A stretch of 7,816 nt of DNA from Fibrobacter sp. UBA1765 (GTDB lineage: Bacteria > Fibrobacterota > Fibrobacteria > Fibrobacterales > Fibrobacteraceae): assembly GCA_002314675.1 (NCBI GenBank), contig DCGZ01000137.1:18671-26486 (forward strand), written 5' to 3'. The notes below the pieces were generated by a model that did not search any database, was not told the DNA's origin, and saw nothing but the letters and a program-made list of their open reading frames with translations. Of the stretch, positions 1-6,306 are shown piece after piece. Each line of letters begins with the position of its first letter. Position 1 is the first letter of the stretch. The position numbers and the translations under genes were made by a program.

Positions 1-42
1 ATGTTGTAGTCAGTCGGCTGTAGGCAGAAATTGTTTTTTCAT

Positions 43-72
43 GTCATTGCGAACGTAGTGAAGCAATCTAGG
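43..72 (+). repeat. Interspersed palindromic repeat, GTCATTGCGA...GAAGCAATCT type
   Basis: The segment begins GTCATTGCGAAC and ends GAAGCAATCTAGG, with ATTGC and GCAAT as inverted ends. Sequences of the form GTCATTGCGAnnn...GAAGCAATCT are a widespread class of short interspersed palindromic repeats in bacterial genomes. This copy is shortened and slightly diverged (GAACGTAGTGAA in the centre). Only one copy is visible here, so calling it a repeat rests on recognising the general form. Confidence 0.4.
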
Positions 73-273
73 AACCGTAATGAGGTATCGCACCCTCGGT
101 GCTTGAGGCGTGAGATAGTTCGCTACGCTCATTTTGAGGTAATTAAGATGCAAGAGTCAGATGCAAGAATGCGCACGAAATGAGCAAAACGAATTGAGCT
201 TGCTCAAATTCACTTGGCGAATGAGCAGCCACTATGCCGAAGGCATGAAACTGTAACTTCCTATATCATTGTC

Positions 274-320
274 AATTCTTAATTCTTAATTCTGAATTCT
301 GAATTCTGAATTCTGAATTA
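274..320 (+). repeat. Heptamer tandem repeat (AATTCTK)6
   Basis: Six head-to-tail 7-bp units run from 274 to 315: AATTCTT twice, then AATTCTG four times, followed by a partial AATTA. The switch of the last base from T to G halfway along indicates stepwise expansion of two subtypes. It lies in non-coding DNA about 90 bp beyond the end of the tetR-like gene. A second heptamer array of unrelated sequence lies at 7712-7744. Confidence 0.9.
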
Positions 321-412
321 TCAAATCCTCTCAGCCGACAATATGGAAAATAACATTCCTCTCGTCTGTAGGCACGCAGTGCCGTTCTTTCGTCTAACCA
401 CTAGCCCCTAAA

Positions 413-1066
413 TTATTCCTTTGGCTTTAAAACAGAGCGGATTATGAAATCGGCGATGGAGTTTTGCAGGGCCTTTGGCGAAATAGGGTGTTCCTCGTGA
501 TCTGCGAAGGAGTGCGAGTAGATGAGCATTTCATGGAGCATGAGCATGATGACGCGTGATGTCATTTCCATGTTCAAGAGCTGGATTTCCTTTCTTTCGA
601 GGGCGTATTCCAAAATGCGGTAGATGATTTGCTTTGCCTTGGCAAGAACGTTCTGGGAATAGAATGCGGCTAGTTCCGGGAAGTTTTCGGCTTCGGTCGT
701 GATGAGCTTAGGAATGCCGCGGCAGGTATCGCTTTCCATTAAGTCCCAGTATTCCTGCACGAGCATGCGGATGATGTCTTGCGAGGAACCGTGGAAGTTT
801 GAAAGCAATGAGTCGGCCATTTCCCAGACAGGTTTTAGGGAAGATTCGATTACGGCCTTGAAGAGCGCTTCCTTGTTTTCGAAATAGACGTAGAGAGTGC
901 CCGGCTGTACACCGGCTAGTTTTGCCACGTCGGCGACCTTTGTAGCTGAGTAGCCTTGTGAAACGAAAAGGGTGCGTGCCGCGTGAATGATTTCAGTTGG
1001 GCGCTGTTCCTTTTTGCGCTGCCAGTGCGGGCCTTCAGTTTGTGGGCGTTCTGTTAAGTCTTCCAT
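413..1066 (-). CDS. TetR/AcrR-family transcriptional regulator
   Basis: This is a 217-residue DNA-binding repressor-type protein, a typical length for the family. The N-terminal TetR helix-turn-helix spans about residues 22-75: IIHAARTLFVSQGYSATKV, then VADVAKLAGVQPGTLYVYF with the usual GTLYxYFxNKEALF signature. The C-terminal half (about 80-215) is helical and has the TEAENFPELAAFY pattern seen in the AefR-like TetR C-terminal domain, which should bind an unknown ligand. The gene lies downstream of a MATE exporter on the same strand, separated by 87 bp that hold a weak terminator, a promoter-like box and an inverted repeat. A role in drug-responsive control of itself, and perhaps of the exporter, is inferred. 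The ATG at 1066 is the only start that keeps the full HTH plus a short basic leader. There is no strong Shine-Dalgarno sequence. Confidence 0.93.
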   Translation of the reverse strand: MEDLTERPQTEGPHWQRKKEQRPTEIIHAARTLFVSQGYSATKVADVAKLAGVQPGTLYVYFENKEALFKAVIESSLKPVWEMADSLLSNFHGSSQDIIRMLVQEYWDLMESDTCRGIPKLITTEAENFPELAAFYSQNVLAKAKQIIYRILEYALERKEIQLLNMEMTSRVIMLMLHEMLIYSHSFADHEEHPISPKALQNSIADFIIRSVLKPKE

Positions 1067-1077
1067 AAAGTCTCGTT

Positions 1078-1099
1078 TTTGAATACAAGTTCAAATATA
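1078..1099 (-). promoter_or_regulatory. Candidate tetR promoter box and autoregulatory operator
   Basis: An 18-bp inverted repeat, TTTGAA-N6-TTCAAA, occupies 1078-1095, starting 12 bp upstream of the tetR ATG. On the minus strand it overlaps TATATTTG (1092-1099), which fits the TAnnTTTG -7 box described for Bacteroidota promoters. A repressor on the palindrome would block this promoter, the usual arrangement for TetR autoregulation. I found no second copy in front of the MATE or FHA genes. The site is seen in the sequence. Its use by this regulator is inferred. Confidence 0.45.
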
Positions 1100-1129
1100 G
1101 ATTTATGTTGGGCGTAAAAGTGGCATATT

Positions 1130-1153
1130 AAAAAAAATATGGCGGCACGGCCA
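1130..1153 (-). terminator. Weak intrinsic terminator after the MATE gene
   Basis: Reading the minus strand directly after the MATE stop codon, TGGC-CGTGCC-GCCA forms a 4-bp stem, extendable by one G-U pair, followed after TAT by eight T residues (1137-1130). The stem is short, so termination is probably partial and some read-through into the tetR-like gene is likely. Confidence 0.35.
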
Positions 1154-2536
1154 CTATTTTGGCATTCTCTTAAGTTCGCGCCTAAGTAGCAGCAGGCCCG
1201 TGATGGCGGCTCCGATGTCTGCCATTGGCTGTGCCATGAACACGCCCTTCAGGTTGAAGAACAAGGGCATTATGAGAATGAACGGAATGAGCATGATGAC
1301 TTGGCGGCATGCGTTCTGGAACATGGAAAGTTTTGCCTTGCCTGTAGCCTGGAAGAAGTTGCCTGCGATCATGCCGAGCGGTACGAACGGGAGTGCCGCG
1401 ACGAATGTTCTTAGGCTTTCGCTTGCAAGCTTTTGCAGTTCCATGTCGCCCGGGGCAAATGGCGCTACAAAGAGTTCTGCCTGCCATTGTACAATGGCCC
1501 ACGCAAGTATGATAAATCCCATGCCGTAGATGTATGCAAATTTTAGGGTGCCCCTTACGCGGTCGTAAAGCTTTGCTCCGAAGTTGTAGCCAAAAATCGG
1601 CTGCGTGCCGCTTACAAAGCCGATCAACGGAAGTACAATTATTGAAACAACGCTGTTGATGATGCCGAAGGCAGAAATTGCCATGTCGCCACCAGAAAGC
1701 GTGCCCGTGGTTTGGATGCTCTTGTTGCCGTAGGTTGTGAGGCTCCATGCAAGGATTGCGTTCATTAGGCTGTTGCAGATTTGCATGATTGCCGGTGGAA
1801 AACCTAGGATATAGATTTTGCGCACATAAGGCAAATGGAGCTTCATGTGGCGGCGGTTGATTTTTACAGGGACATCTTTTTTGAGGAAGAATGCCGTGAT
1901 GAGAGCGCTGCTTACAAGTTGAGAGCAGATAGTTGCCCAGGCGGCGCCTTCGATGCCCAAATGGAACTTCATGATAAAGAGCCAGTCAAGAACAACGTTT
2001 GTGCATGCACCGATTATTTCACGGAACATTGCGGTTTTTGGGTGGCCCATGGAGCGTATAAAGTGGTTCATGCCCGGCGCGATTGTCTGGAACACGGAAC
2101 CTATCAATATGATTCGCATGTAGCTTGAAGCTACCGGCAATGTCTGGTCGCTTGCGCCAAATAGCCTAAGGAGCGGCTCCATGAATATTTCGCCAAGCGT
2201 GAACGCGCCTACTGCCATGATGATTAGCAGTAGGAACGAGTTGTTCATGATGATGCTTGCCTGCGTGTACTTTTTTTCGCCAAGCCTAATTGCAAAGAGC
2301 GTGTTGCCGCCAATGCCTACGATCATGGACATTGCCATCATGAAAAGTGCAATCGGGAAGCAAAGGGTAATGCCTGCAATGCCAAGAGCGCCAACACCCT
2401 GGCCGACAAAGTAGCGGTCTACAATGTTGTAGAGCGCGTTTACGCACATGCTGATGATAGCCGGTACAGAAAAAAGCAGTATAAGCTTAGGGATGCTTGC
2501 CGTACCGAATGCGTTTAGCTTGGAGTTCTTGATCAT
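1154..2536 (-). CDS. MATE-family multidrug efflux transporter (MepA-like)
   Basis: This 460-residue inner-membrane protein is full length for the MATE family. These transporters export cationic drugs or metabolites in exchange for Na+ or H+. The N-terminus has the MepA-type pattern IPKLILLFSVPAIISMCVNA followed by LYNIVDRYFVGQ (about residues 15-46). About twelve hydrophobic segments in two halves follow, the second beginning near residue 240 (VRKIYILGFPPAIMQICNSL). Further family features are LGEKKY after the second helix, SMGHPKTAM in the first half, and SGTQPIFGYNFGA in the second. The start is supported by a GGGG ribosome binding site and a 15-bp gap to the FHA gene upstream, indicating co-transcription with it. 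The tetR-like gene downstream is a plausible regulator. The substrate cannot be told from sequence. Confidence 0.93.
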   Translation of the reverse strand: MIKNSKLNAFGTASIPKLILLFSVPAIISMCVNALYNIVDRYFVGQGVGALGIAGITLCFPIALFMMAMSMIVGIGGNTLFAIRLGEKKYTQASIIMNNSFLLLIIMAVGAFTLGEIFMEPLLRLFGASDQTLPVASSYMRIILIGSVFQTIAPGMNHFIRSMGHPKTAMFREIIGACTNVVLDWLFIMKFHLGIEGAAWATICSQLVSSALITAFFLKKDVPVKINRRHMKLHLPYVRKIYILGFPPAIMQICNSLMNAILAWSLTTYGNKSIQTTGTLSGGDMAISAFGIINSVVSIIVLPLIGFVSGTQPIFGYNFGAKLYDRVRGTLKFAYIYGMGFIILAWAIVQWQAELFVAPFAPGDMELQKLASESLRTFVAALPFVPLGMIAGNFFQATGKAKLSMFQNACRQVIMLIPFILIMPLFFNLKGVFMAQPMADIGAAITGLLLLRRELKRMPK

Positions 2537-2551
2537 TACAGCCCCAGATTT

Positions 2552-3289
2552 TTATACGAGTGCCCTTGCGTTTTCGAAAAGCGTTTTGCAAATGTCCGGC
2601 GAAGCTTCGTCGGCAAATGCGAAACCGAATTTTGGATTGATGTCAAGTAGCGTTTCGTTAAAGCAGAATTTGTGGTGCTCGATAGCGTCTCGAATGGAAC
2701 AGGTTTCTTCGATGGCTTCATCGCGCCTGAGGTGAGAAACAAGTAGCATGAATTCAAGTACGCCGTCCTGTTCCGAGGCTGTGAACAGGTCGCTTGTGCG
2801 CTTTTCGCTAGAAATGATTTTTGCGATTCGTGATTTTAGGAATGGTACGAATGCGGCTTCTGCGGAACATTGAATGTAGAGTGCCGCAAGCGGCAGGTGG
2901 TTCCTTGCAGAAAACACGGCGATGCTCCGTGAATAACTGTCGAAAACTTCGCGCAGCAAGAGTGTCGGCAAGGTGGAATCGTTTTCGGCGGATTCCTTCC
3001 ATTCGTACTTGAGGATTGTCGTGCCGATTTCGATTTCTGAAAAAGGCTGCAGTTCAACTTCTGAAATTTCGGTGCAGTTTACGAATGTGCCGTTTGTGCT
3101 TTCCATGTCGAGCAGGCGAATAGAAAGCCCTGAACGGTTGATTTCGCAATGCTTGCGCGATGCGAGGGAATCGTCTAGGCGAATGTCGGCATCTAGGCCG
3201 CGACCGATAATGGATTTGCCCTCTGGAATAGGGATTATTCGGCGCTGTTCCGGAGGATATACGATTGTAAGTACTGGTTGATCTATCAC
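2552..3289 (-). CDS. FHA-domain protein with degenerate GGDEF-like C-terminal domain
   Basis: The product is about 245 residues from a GTG at 3289. An FHA phosphothreonine-binding domain fills about residues 5-105, with the key positions GR (SIIGRGLDADIRL), SxxH (SLASRKHCEI) and NGT (MESTNGTFVN). Residues about 120-245 resemble a GGDEF diguanylate cyclase fold: a R(T)SDLF...DGVLEFMLLVS stretch where RxxDxxxRxGGDEFxxLL is expected, then NPKFGFAFADE where the vSiGvA strand is expected, then a last helix LFENARALV. The GGDEF signature itself is lost, so c-di-GMP synthesis is unlikely and a binding or scaffold role is inferred. The frame stays open upstream to an ATG at 3466, but that start would overlap the signal peptide of the divergent protease and add 59 residues unlike an FHA leader. 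A TAAATTTG box lies at 3295-3302, very close to the GTG. MATE follows 15 bp downstream. Confidence 0.8.
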   Translation of the reverse strand: MIDQPVLTIVYPPEQRRIIPIPEGKSIIGRGLDADIRLDDSLASRKHCEINRSGLSIRLLDMESTNGTFVNCTEISEVELQPFSEIEIGTTILKYEWKESAENDSTLPTLLLREVFDSYSRSIAVFSARNHLPLAALYIQCSAEAAFVPFLKSRIAKIISSEKRTSDLFTASEQDGVLEFMLLVSHLRRDEAIEETCSIRDAIEHHKFCFNETLLDINPKFGFAFADEASPDICKTLFENARALV

Positions 3290-3359
3290 GGCGCCAAATT
3301 TAGCAAAAATGAAGGCTGGCGTAATTTCTATATTGGTAATGTTTATTCGGGAAATCTCT

Positions 3360-4745
3360 ATGAAGAAACTCGCAAGTGCCTTTTTTATTTGTTTTTTGCT
3401 TTTGGCCTGTTCCTCTGATAATTCTTCTGGTGCAAAAATTGAAAAGAATGAATCTTCGGAATGCACTAAGCCACTTTTAGAATGCCTTGGAGACCAGGAT
3501 ACTTTATCTCCATATGATTATGAATTTGCTGTAAATTACCTGCTTTTAAAGTATAATTACCTGTATGCTGCTGAAGAAGTTGGTGATGCAGAAGAATATT
3601 ATGGTCTTGGCAGCGGCATGAATACGGAATTTGGGAACACGTATGCCATGTACCAGAAAATGAGCAGTGCATATACATATTACATTCCTCCTGAATTGGT
3701 AGAATATTTTTATGTAAACTACTTAGGGTCGGAAAGTATGGTGGGTATTGGCATTCAAGTAAGCGAAGCCTTGGAAATTACCCAGGTTTATGCTGATGGC
3801 CCCGCCGAAAAGGGTGGCATTCTTCGTGGCGATACAGTCAAGTCTATAGACGATGTTCCTATTGTGAAAAGAGAAAGCCTTGAACGTTTGCTAAAGGGCG
3901 ATATTGGCGATAAGGTTACTCTCGGAATTGCTCGTGGCGATTCAACGTTTGAGGTGAGTTTGACCTTTAGTGAAATTGTTTTGCCGACTGTTTTCCTTGA
4001 TTCTGTTCAAGGTGTGCCTCGTATTCGCATTACCAGTTTTGAAACGGAAACTGCTGGCGGCTTAAGTACCTCCAAGGAATTTGAAAATGCGTTGAAGCAG
4101 ACGGAAGGTGCCGAGGCTAGCATTATCGACTTGCGTGGGAATGGCGGCGGCGCTGGAGAAGAGTGCTTTGCAATATCAGAAATGTTTTTGGGGCGTGGAG
4201 ATACTCTTTTGTTGATAGATGAAGCTACTTACGAAGAATCGACCGATTCTCAAGTCATAGTTCGTGAAAAATATATGGCAGATAAAAATGGAATCGGCAA
4301 GGACCGCTATTATGTATTCCTTGCAGATTCTGGAACTGCAAGTTGTGCAGAGATTGTTTTGCTTGCTGCGACTTCTAATATGCAATCTCCGATTATTGGC
4401 AGGAATACATACGGCAAGGCTATAGGGCTGCAGATGGAACAGGGGGAAATTACTTATGGAATTTCTGTCATTGTTGCTTCTATGATATATGGCAAGGACG
4501 GCGAAACTTACCATGCGAAGGGTTTTGCTCCTGACTACGAAACCGATGACGAGGAAGAGGCTTTCGCGAAGGCGCTTGAATTTATAGAAGTAGAGCAGTG
4601 CCGTGAAGCCGGATATGGCAAGGAAAATATGCAGAAGTTCCTGAAGAAGGAGCATAATTCCAAGGCTATCGGCGATCTTGGAATGTATAAGATTGTGAAT
4701 GTTGACACTATTCCCTGGATTAAGAATAAATTAAAGAAAAAGTAA
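3360..4745 (+). CDS. S41-family (C-terminal processing) lipoprotein protease with PDZ domain
   Basis: A 461-residue serine protease of the CtpA/Prc type, likely anchored in the outer or inner membrane facing the periplasm. The signal peptide MKKLASAFFICFLLLAC has a lipobox (LLAC) with lipidated Cys17. A PDZ domain follows at about residues 127-205 (SMVGIGIQVSEALEI, then GPAEKGGILRGDTVKSIDD). The tail-specific protease domain covers about 215-395: IRITSFETET, the SIIDLRGNGGG strand, the DSGTASCAEIVL nucleophile motif (Ser328) and the GRNTYGKAIG motif with the general-base Lys353. GFAPDYE near 389-395 is the usual family end. The C-terminal 60 residues are charged. The frame is open to 3309, but the ATG at 3360 gives a clean lipoprotein signal with GGGA 7 nt ahead and TATATTGG (3329-3336) as a possible promoter box. 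Substrate unknown. It is divergent from the FHA gene. Confidence 0.9.
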   Translation: MKKLASAFFICFLLLACSSDNSSGAKIEKNESSECTKPLLECLGDQDTLSPYDYEFAVNYLLLKYNYLYAAEEVGDAEEYYGLGSGMNTEFGNTYAMYQKMSSAYTYYIPPELVEYFYVNYLGSESMVGIGIQVSEALEITQVYADGPAEKGGILRGDTVKSIDDVPIVKRESLERLLKGDIGDKVTLGIARGDSTFEVSLTFSEIVLPTVFLDSVQGVPRIRITSFETETAGGLSTSKEFENALKQTEGAEASIIDLRGNGGGAGEECFAISEMFLGRGDTLLLIDEATYEESTDSQVIVREKYMADKNGIGKDRYYVFLADSGTASCAEIVLLAATSNMQSPIIGRNTYGKAIGLQMEQGEITYGISVIVASMIYGKDGETYHAKGFAPDYETDDEEEAFAKALEFIEVEQCREAGYGKENMQKFLKKEHNSKAIGDLGMYKIVNVDTIPWIKNKLKKK

Positions 4746-4956
4746 GGCGCATTTAGTTTTAAATACATCTAGCCTAGGCGTTTGGATTTGTGTGGTGCGA
4801 CGTAGTCTCTTTCTATGGATTTGTTGAACAGGGAATGAAGAAAAATAATTTCCAAATGTTGGTTGAAATATTCGGTTTTGGAAATTATTTTTTAGAATTA
4901 TTACCAAAACTATCTAAAAATGTATAGATTTGGAAATAATTCTCTTTGGAGGTTGT
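4746..4956. promoter_or_regulatory. AT-rich control region with nested inverted repeats
   Basis: Between the protease stop and the ATPase pseudogene start lies an AT-rich stretch. A perfect 16-bp inverted repeat (arms 4841-4856 and 4877-4892, reading AAAAATAATTTCCAAA and its complement) encloses a 20-nt loop. An imperfect pair follows: CCAAAACTATCTA at 4904-4916 and TGTATAGATTTGG at 4921-4933. A third related half-site, TTTGGAAATAATTCT, lies at 4929-4943. The motif TTTGG/CCAAA thus recurs four times within 80 bp. TAGATTTG (4925-4932) fits the TAnnTTTG -7 box, and GGAGG (4948-4952) is a strong ribosome binding site 4 nt before the ATG at 4957. The large stem-loop, whose right arm ends in a T-run, could instead terminate the protease transcript. 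Confidence 0.55.
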
Positions 4957-5527
4957 ATGGCGGATTTCATGGGTCGCATTCCGTGACGACATTGTTTTGA
5001 TTGCGTGCGGTTCGTCGTCTTCATGGATGGTGAATAACCTTGTTGAAAATCAAGGTGGACTCCATAACCGAATTACGAGGCAAATTCACCTGAGTCCTTT
5101 TACTTTGTACGAGTGCAAGCTGTATTTGCAGAGTCGGGAATTTGACGAACTTTATACAGCCCTTTTTAATTGTGCTGATAAGTATGTTGCGGTAGTAGAA
5201 GCTCTTGCACAAAAAAGGAAGGGTTTACAAAAAAAAGAGATCGCAGAAATTACAGGAGTCTCTGGAGGGCGCCTAACTCACATTCTTGCAAACCTTGAAC
5301 GCTCCGATTTTATAATGTCCATGGCACAATTCGGTAAAAATGTCAAGAATACGGCCTACAAGCTGGTCGATTTCTATACGTTGTTCTACTATAAGTTTGT
5401 AAAAAACAGCAACTCAAAGGACGAAAATTTTTGGTTGCACCATTTCAACGATGCGTCTGTTACCTCTTGGCGTGGTTATTTCACGGAACATGAAGAACAA
5501 ATCATATCCTTCTTGCAAAACACCTAG
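4957..5527 (+). pseudogene. Decayed AAA ATPase (ATPase_2 / DUF234 type), P-loop deleted
   Basis: The original start appears intact: GGAGG, ATG at 4957, then MADFMGRIP, which fits the MxxFxGRxxEL opening of archaeal-type AAA ATPases with a DUF234 tail. A TGA follows at 4984-4986, and homology resumes in another frame at 4985 with DDIVLIACGSSSSWM, then NQGGLHNRITRQIHLSPFTL, the family's sensor-1 and downstream block. Walker A and Walker B (roughly 130 residues) are therefore missing. A second deletion, in frame near 5137, joins LYLQSR to EFDELYTALF and removes the GGIPYYL lid region. The winged-helix part then reads well (KKEIAEITGVSGGRLTHILANLE, then AYKLVDFYTLFYYKFV). After SWRG at about 5476 the expected C-terminal domain is replaced by an unrelated tail ending EHEEQIISFLQNT. 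A TTG-started 193-residue frame exists from 4946 but is not a credible gene. Intact members are near 450-500 residues. Confidence 0.85.
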
Positions 5528-5572
5528 AGATGGTGGCATTGTCATTAAACACGGCACTCCCTTGGGGGTGCT
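5471..5572 (+). repeat. Gene-end/terminator repeat, copy 1
   Basis: This stretch, covering the last 19 codons of the ATPase pseudogene, its stop and the hairpin beyond, resembles 6480-6580. By hand count about 45 of 57 bases match across the coding part (EHEEQIISFLQNT against NHEEEIISFLENT). Both copies then carry a spacer of about 25-30 bases and a hairpin around CCCTTGGG. Conservation drops on the 5' side of the boundary, so the shared unit seems to start at the TGGYGTGGT point. Confidence 0.75.
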
Positions 5573-5585
5573 TTGTTTATATTTT
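5553..5585 (+). terminator. Intrinsic terminator after the ATPase pseudogene
   Basis: GCACTCCC (5554-5561) pairs with GGGGGTGC (5564-5571) in an 8-bp stem with one T-G pair. TTTGTTTATATTTTTT follows. It sits 26 nt after the pseudogene stop and ends just before the next gene's ATG at 5591, so that gene needs read-through or a promoter inside this element. Confidence 0.7.
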
Positions 5586-5590
5586 TTGGC

Positions 5591-6196
5591 ATGAAAAAAG
5601 CTTTCTTGATTTTTTTATTCTTGAGCGTTTTGGCTGCTGCCCTAATATCTTTGGGGAGGAACTTATCTAGTTCTTCGTTTGAAAATGCAGATGAATTGCA
5701 TCCCTCTGTATCGAATGAGCACTACGACGATGTTGCAACAGCCGCAGATACGGCGAGAATAAAAATTTTAGGGTATGATAGGGATGGAAATGGCGTAAGG
5801 GATGACTTGGATTCTTTGATTGATGAAAAAATTTCCGATAGTCCTGAAAAAAGGGCCGCCTATCGCTATTTGGCCCAGACTATACAGAACCAGTGGATTG
5901 CTTTTTATGATAATCCGCAAATGACGTATGAGGAAATGCATCCCTATGCAGTTTTTACCTCTTTGGGAATTGAACTTATTGGAGAGCTTAATGCTGAAGT
6001 AAATCTTGATTTTAGTCTTTTTGAAGCCAGTTTACTAAATACATTGGAACGGGTTATGTTTAGCGATGAAATTGACAGAATCTTTGTCGGAAAATATTTG
6101 CCTGTAGCGGTAAAATCAGATCGGCAATATTCCGATTTGGTATCCTTAGGAATGGGTGCGTTTAATGAAATTTTAGAACAAGAGAGGATGAAATAA
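5591..6196 (+). CDS. Exported protein with DRDGNGVRDD calcium-loop-like motif, function unknown
   Basis: A 201-residue protein with an N-terminal signal or anchor helix (MKKAFLIFLFLSVLAAALIS), then a Ser/Asn/Asp-rich linker to about residue 50. KILGYDRDGNGVRDDLDSLI (about 55-75) carries a DxDxNGxxDD pattern like the calcium loops of EF-hand, dockerin and thrombospondin type-3 repeats. The NGVRDDxxxxI form is also seen in exported hypothetical proteins of other Gram-negatives. The remainder is helical and acidic (YRYLAQTIQNQWIAFYDN, then FEASLLNTLERVMF), without recognised catalytic motifs. I start it at ATG 5591 rather than TTG 5573, because 5573 lies inside the upstream terminator. There is no clear Shine-Dalgarno sequence. 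Its stop overlaps the next ATG (TAATG), so the two are translationally coupled. Function is not known. Confidence 0.75.
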   Translation: MKKAFLIFLFLSVLAAALISLGRNLSSSSFENADELHPSVSNEHYDDVATAADTARIKILGYDRDGNGVRDDLDSLIDEKISDSPEKRAAYRYLAQTIQNQWIAFYDNPQMTYEEMHPYAVFTSLGIELIGELNAEVNLDFSLFEASLLNTLERVMFSDEIDRIFVGKYLPVAVKSDRQYSDLVSLGMGAFNEILEQERMK

Positions 6197-6306
6197 TGCG
6201 AGAAATTTTTTTGAGAAAGAGCAGAATTTTATTCGCATTTTGTTCGCTCATGTTGGTCTCGTGTGTTGATCCTTATAAGTGCGCTAATGAAATTAATACA
6301 AATTAA
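6196..6306 (+). CDS. Short or truncated lipoprotein
   Basis: A 36-codon frame begins at the ATG overlapping the upstream stop (TAATG). It encodes basic residues, a hydrophobic segment and a lipobox, SLMLVSC (Cys23), followed by only VDPYKCANEINTN before TAA at 6304-6306. The same frame stays open for over 80 codons after this single stop (ITVISVISTKPVKSVKAYIG and onward). A once longer lipoprotein cut by a nonsense mutation is therefore likely. A genuine small lipoprotein of entericidin-like size is the alternative. Coupling to the exported protein upstream suggests a shared envelope role. Confidence 0.6.
   Translation: MREIFLRKSRILFAFCSLMLVSCVDPYKCANEINTN

Larger units (their letters stand above)
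1..412. other. Gene-free, palindrome-rich intergenic region
   Basis: I see no convincing gene here on either strand. The stretch holds several short perfect inverted repeats: ATTGC/GCAAT within 46-66, GCACC-CTC-GGTGC at 90-102, TTGAGC-TT-GCTCAA at 194-207, ATGCC-GAA-GGCAT at 234-246 and GGCAC-GCA-GTGCC at 371-383. It also holds a heptamer tandem repeat listed separately. None of the hairpins is followed by a clear T-tract on either strand, so I do not call a terminator for the tetR-like gene that ends at 413. The pattern suggests decayed interspersed repeats rather than a lost gene, which is inference. Confidence 0.6.

Noticed and set aside
274..320. CRISPR array
   Set aside because: The 7-bp units are contiguous with no spacers. 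The same holds for 7712-7744, and no cas genes are visible.
371..383. Terminator for the tetR-like gene
   Set aside because: The 5-bp GGCAC/GTGCC hairpin has no T-tract on the minus strand.
1182..2414. Several open frames antisense to or in other frames of the MATE gene (for example 1200-1529 and 1835-2128 plus, 1182-1748 minus)
   Set aside because: They overlap a full-length, clearly recognisable transporter and encode low-complexity Met/Arg/His-rich peptides without family features.
4176..4655. 159-codon minus-strand frame opposite the protease
   Set aside because: It lies entirely within the S41 protease gene, has no ribosome binding site or motif, and reads like a complement of coding DNA.
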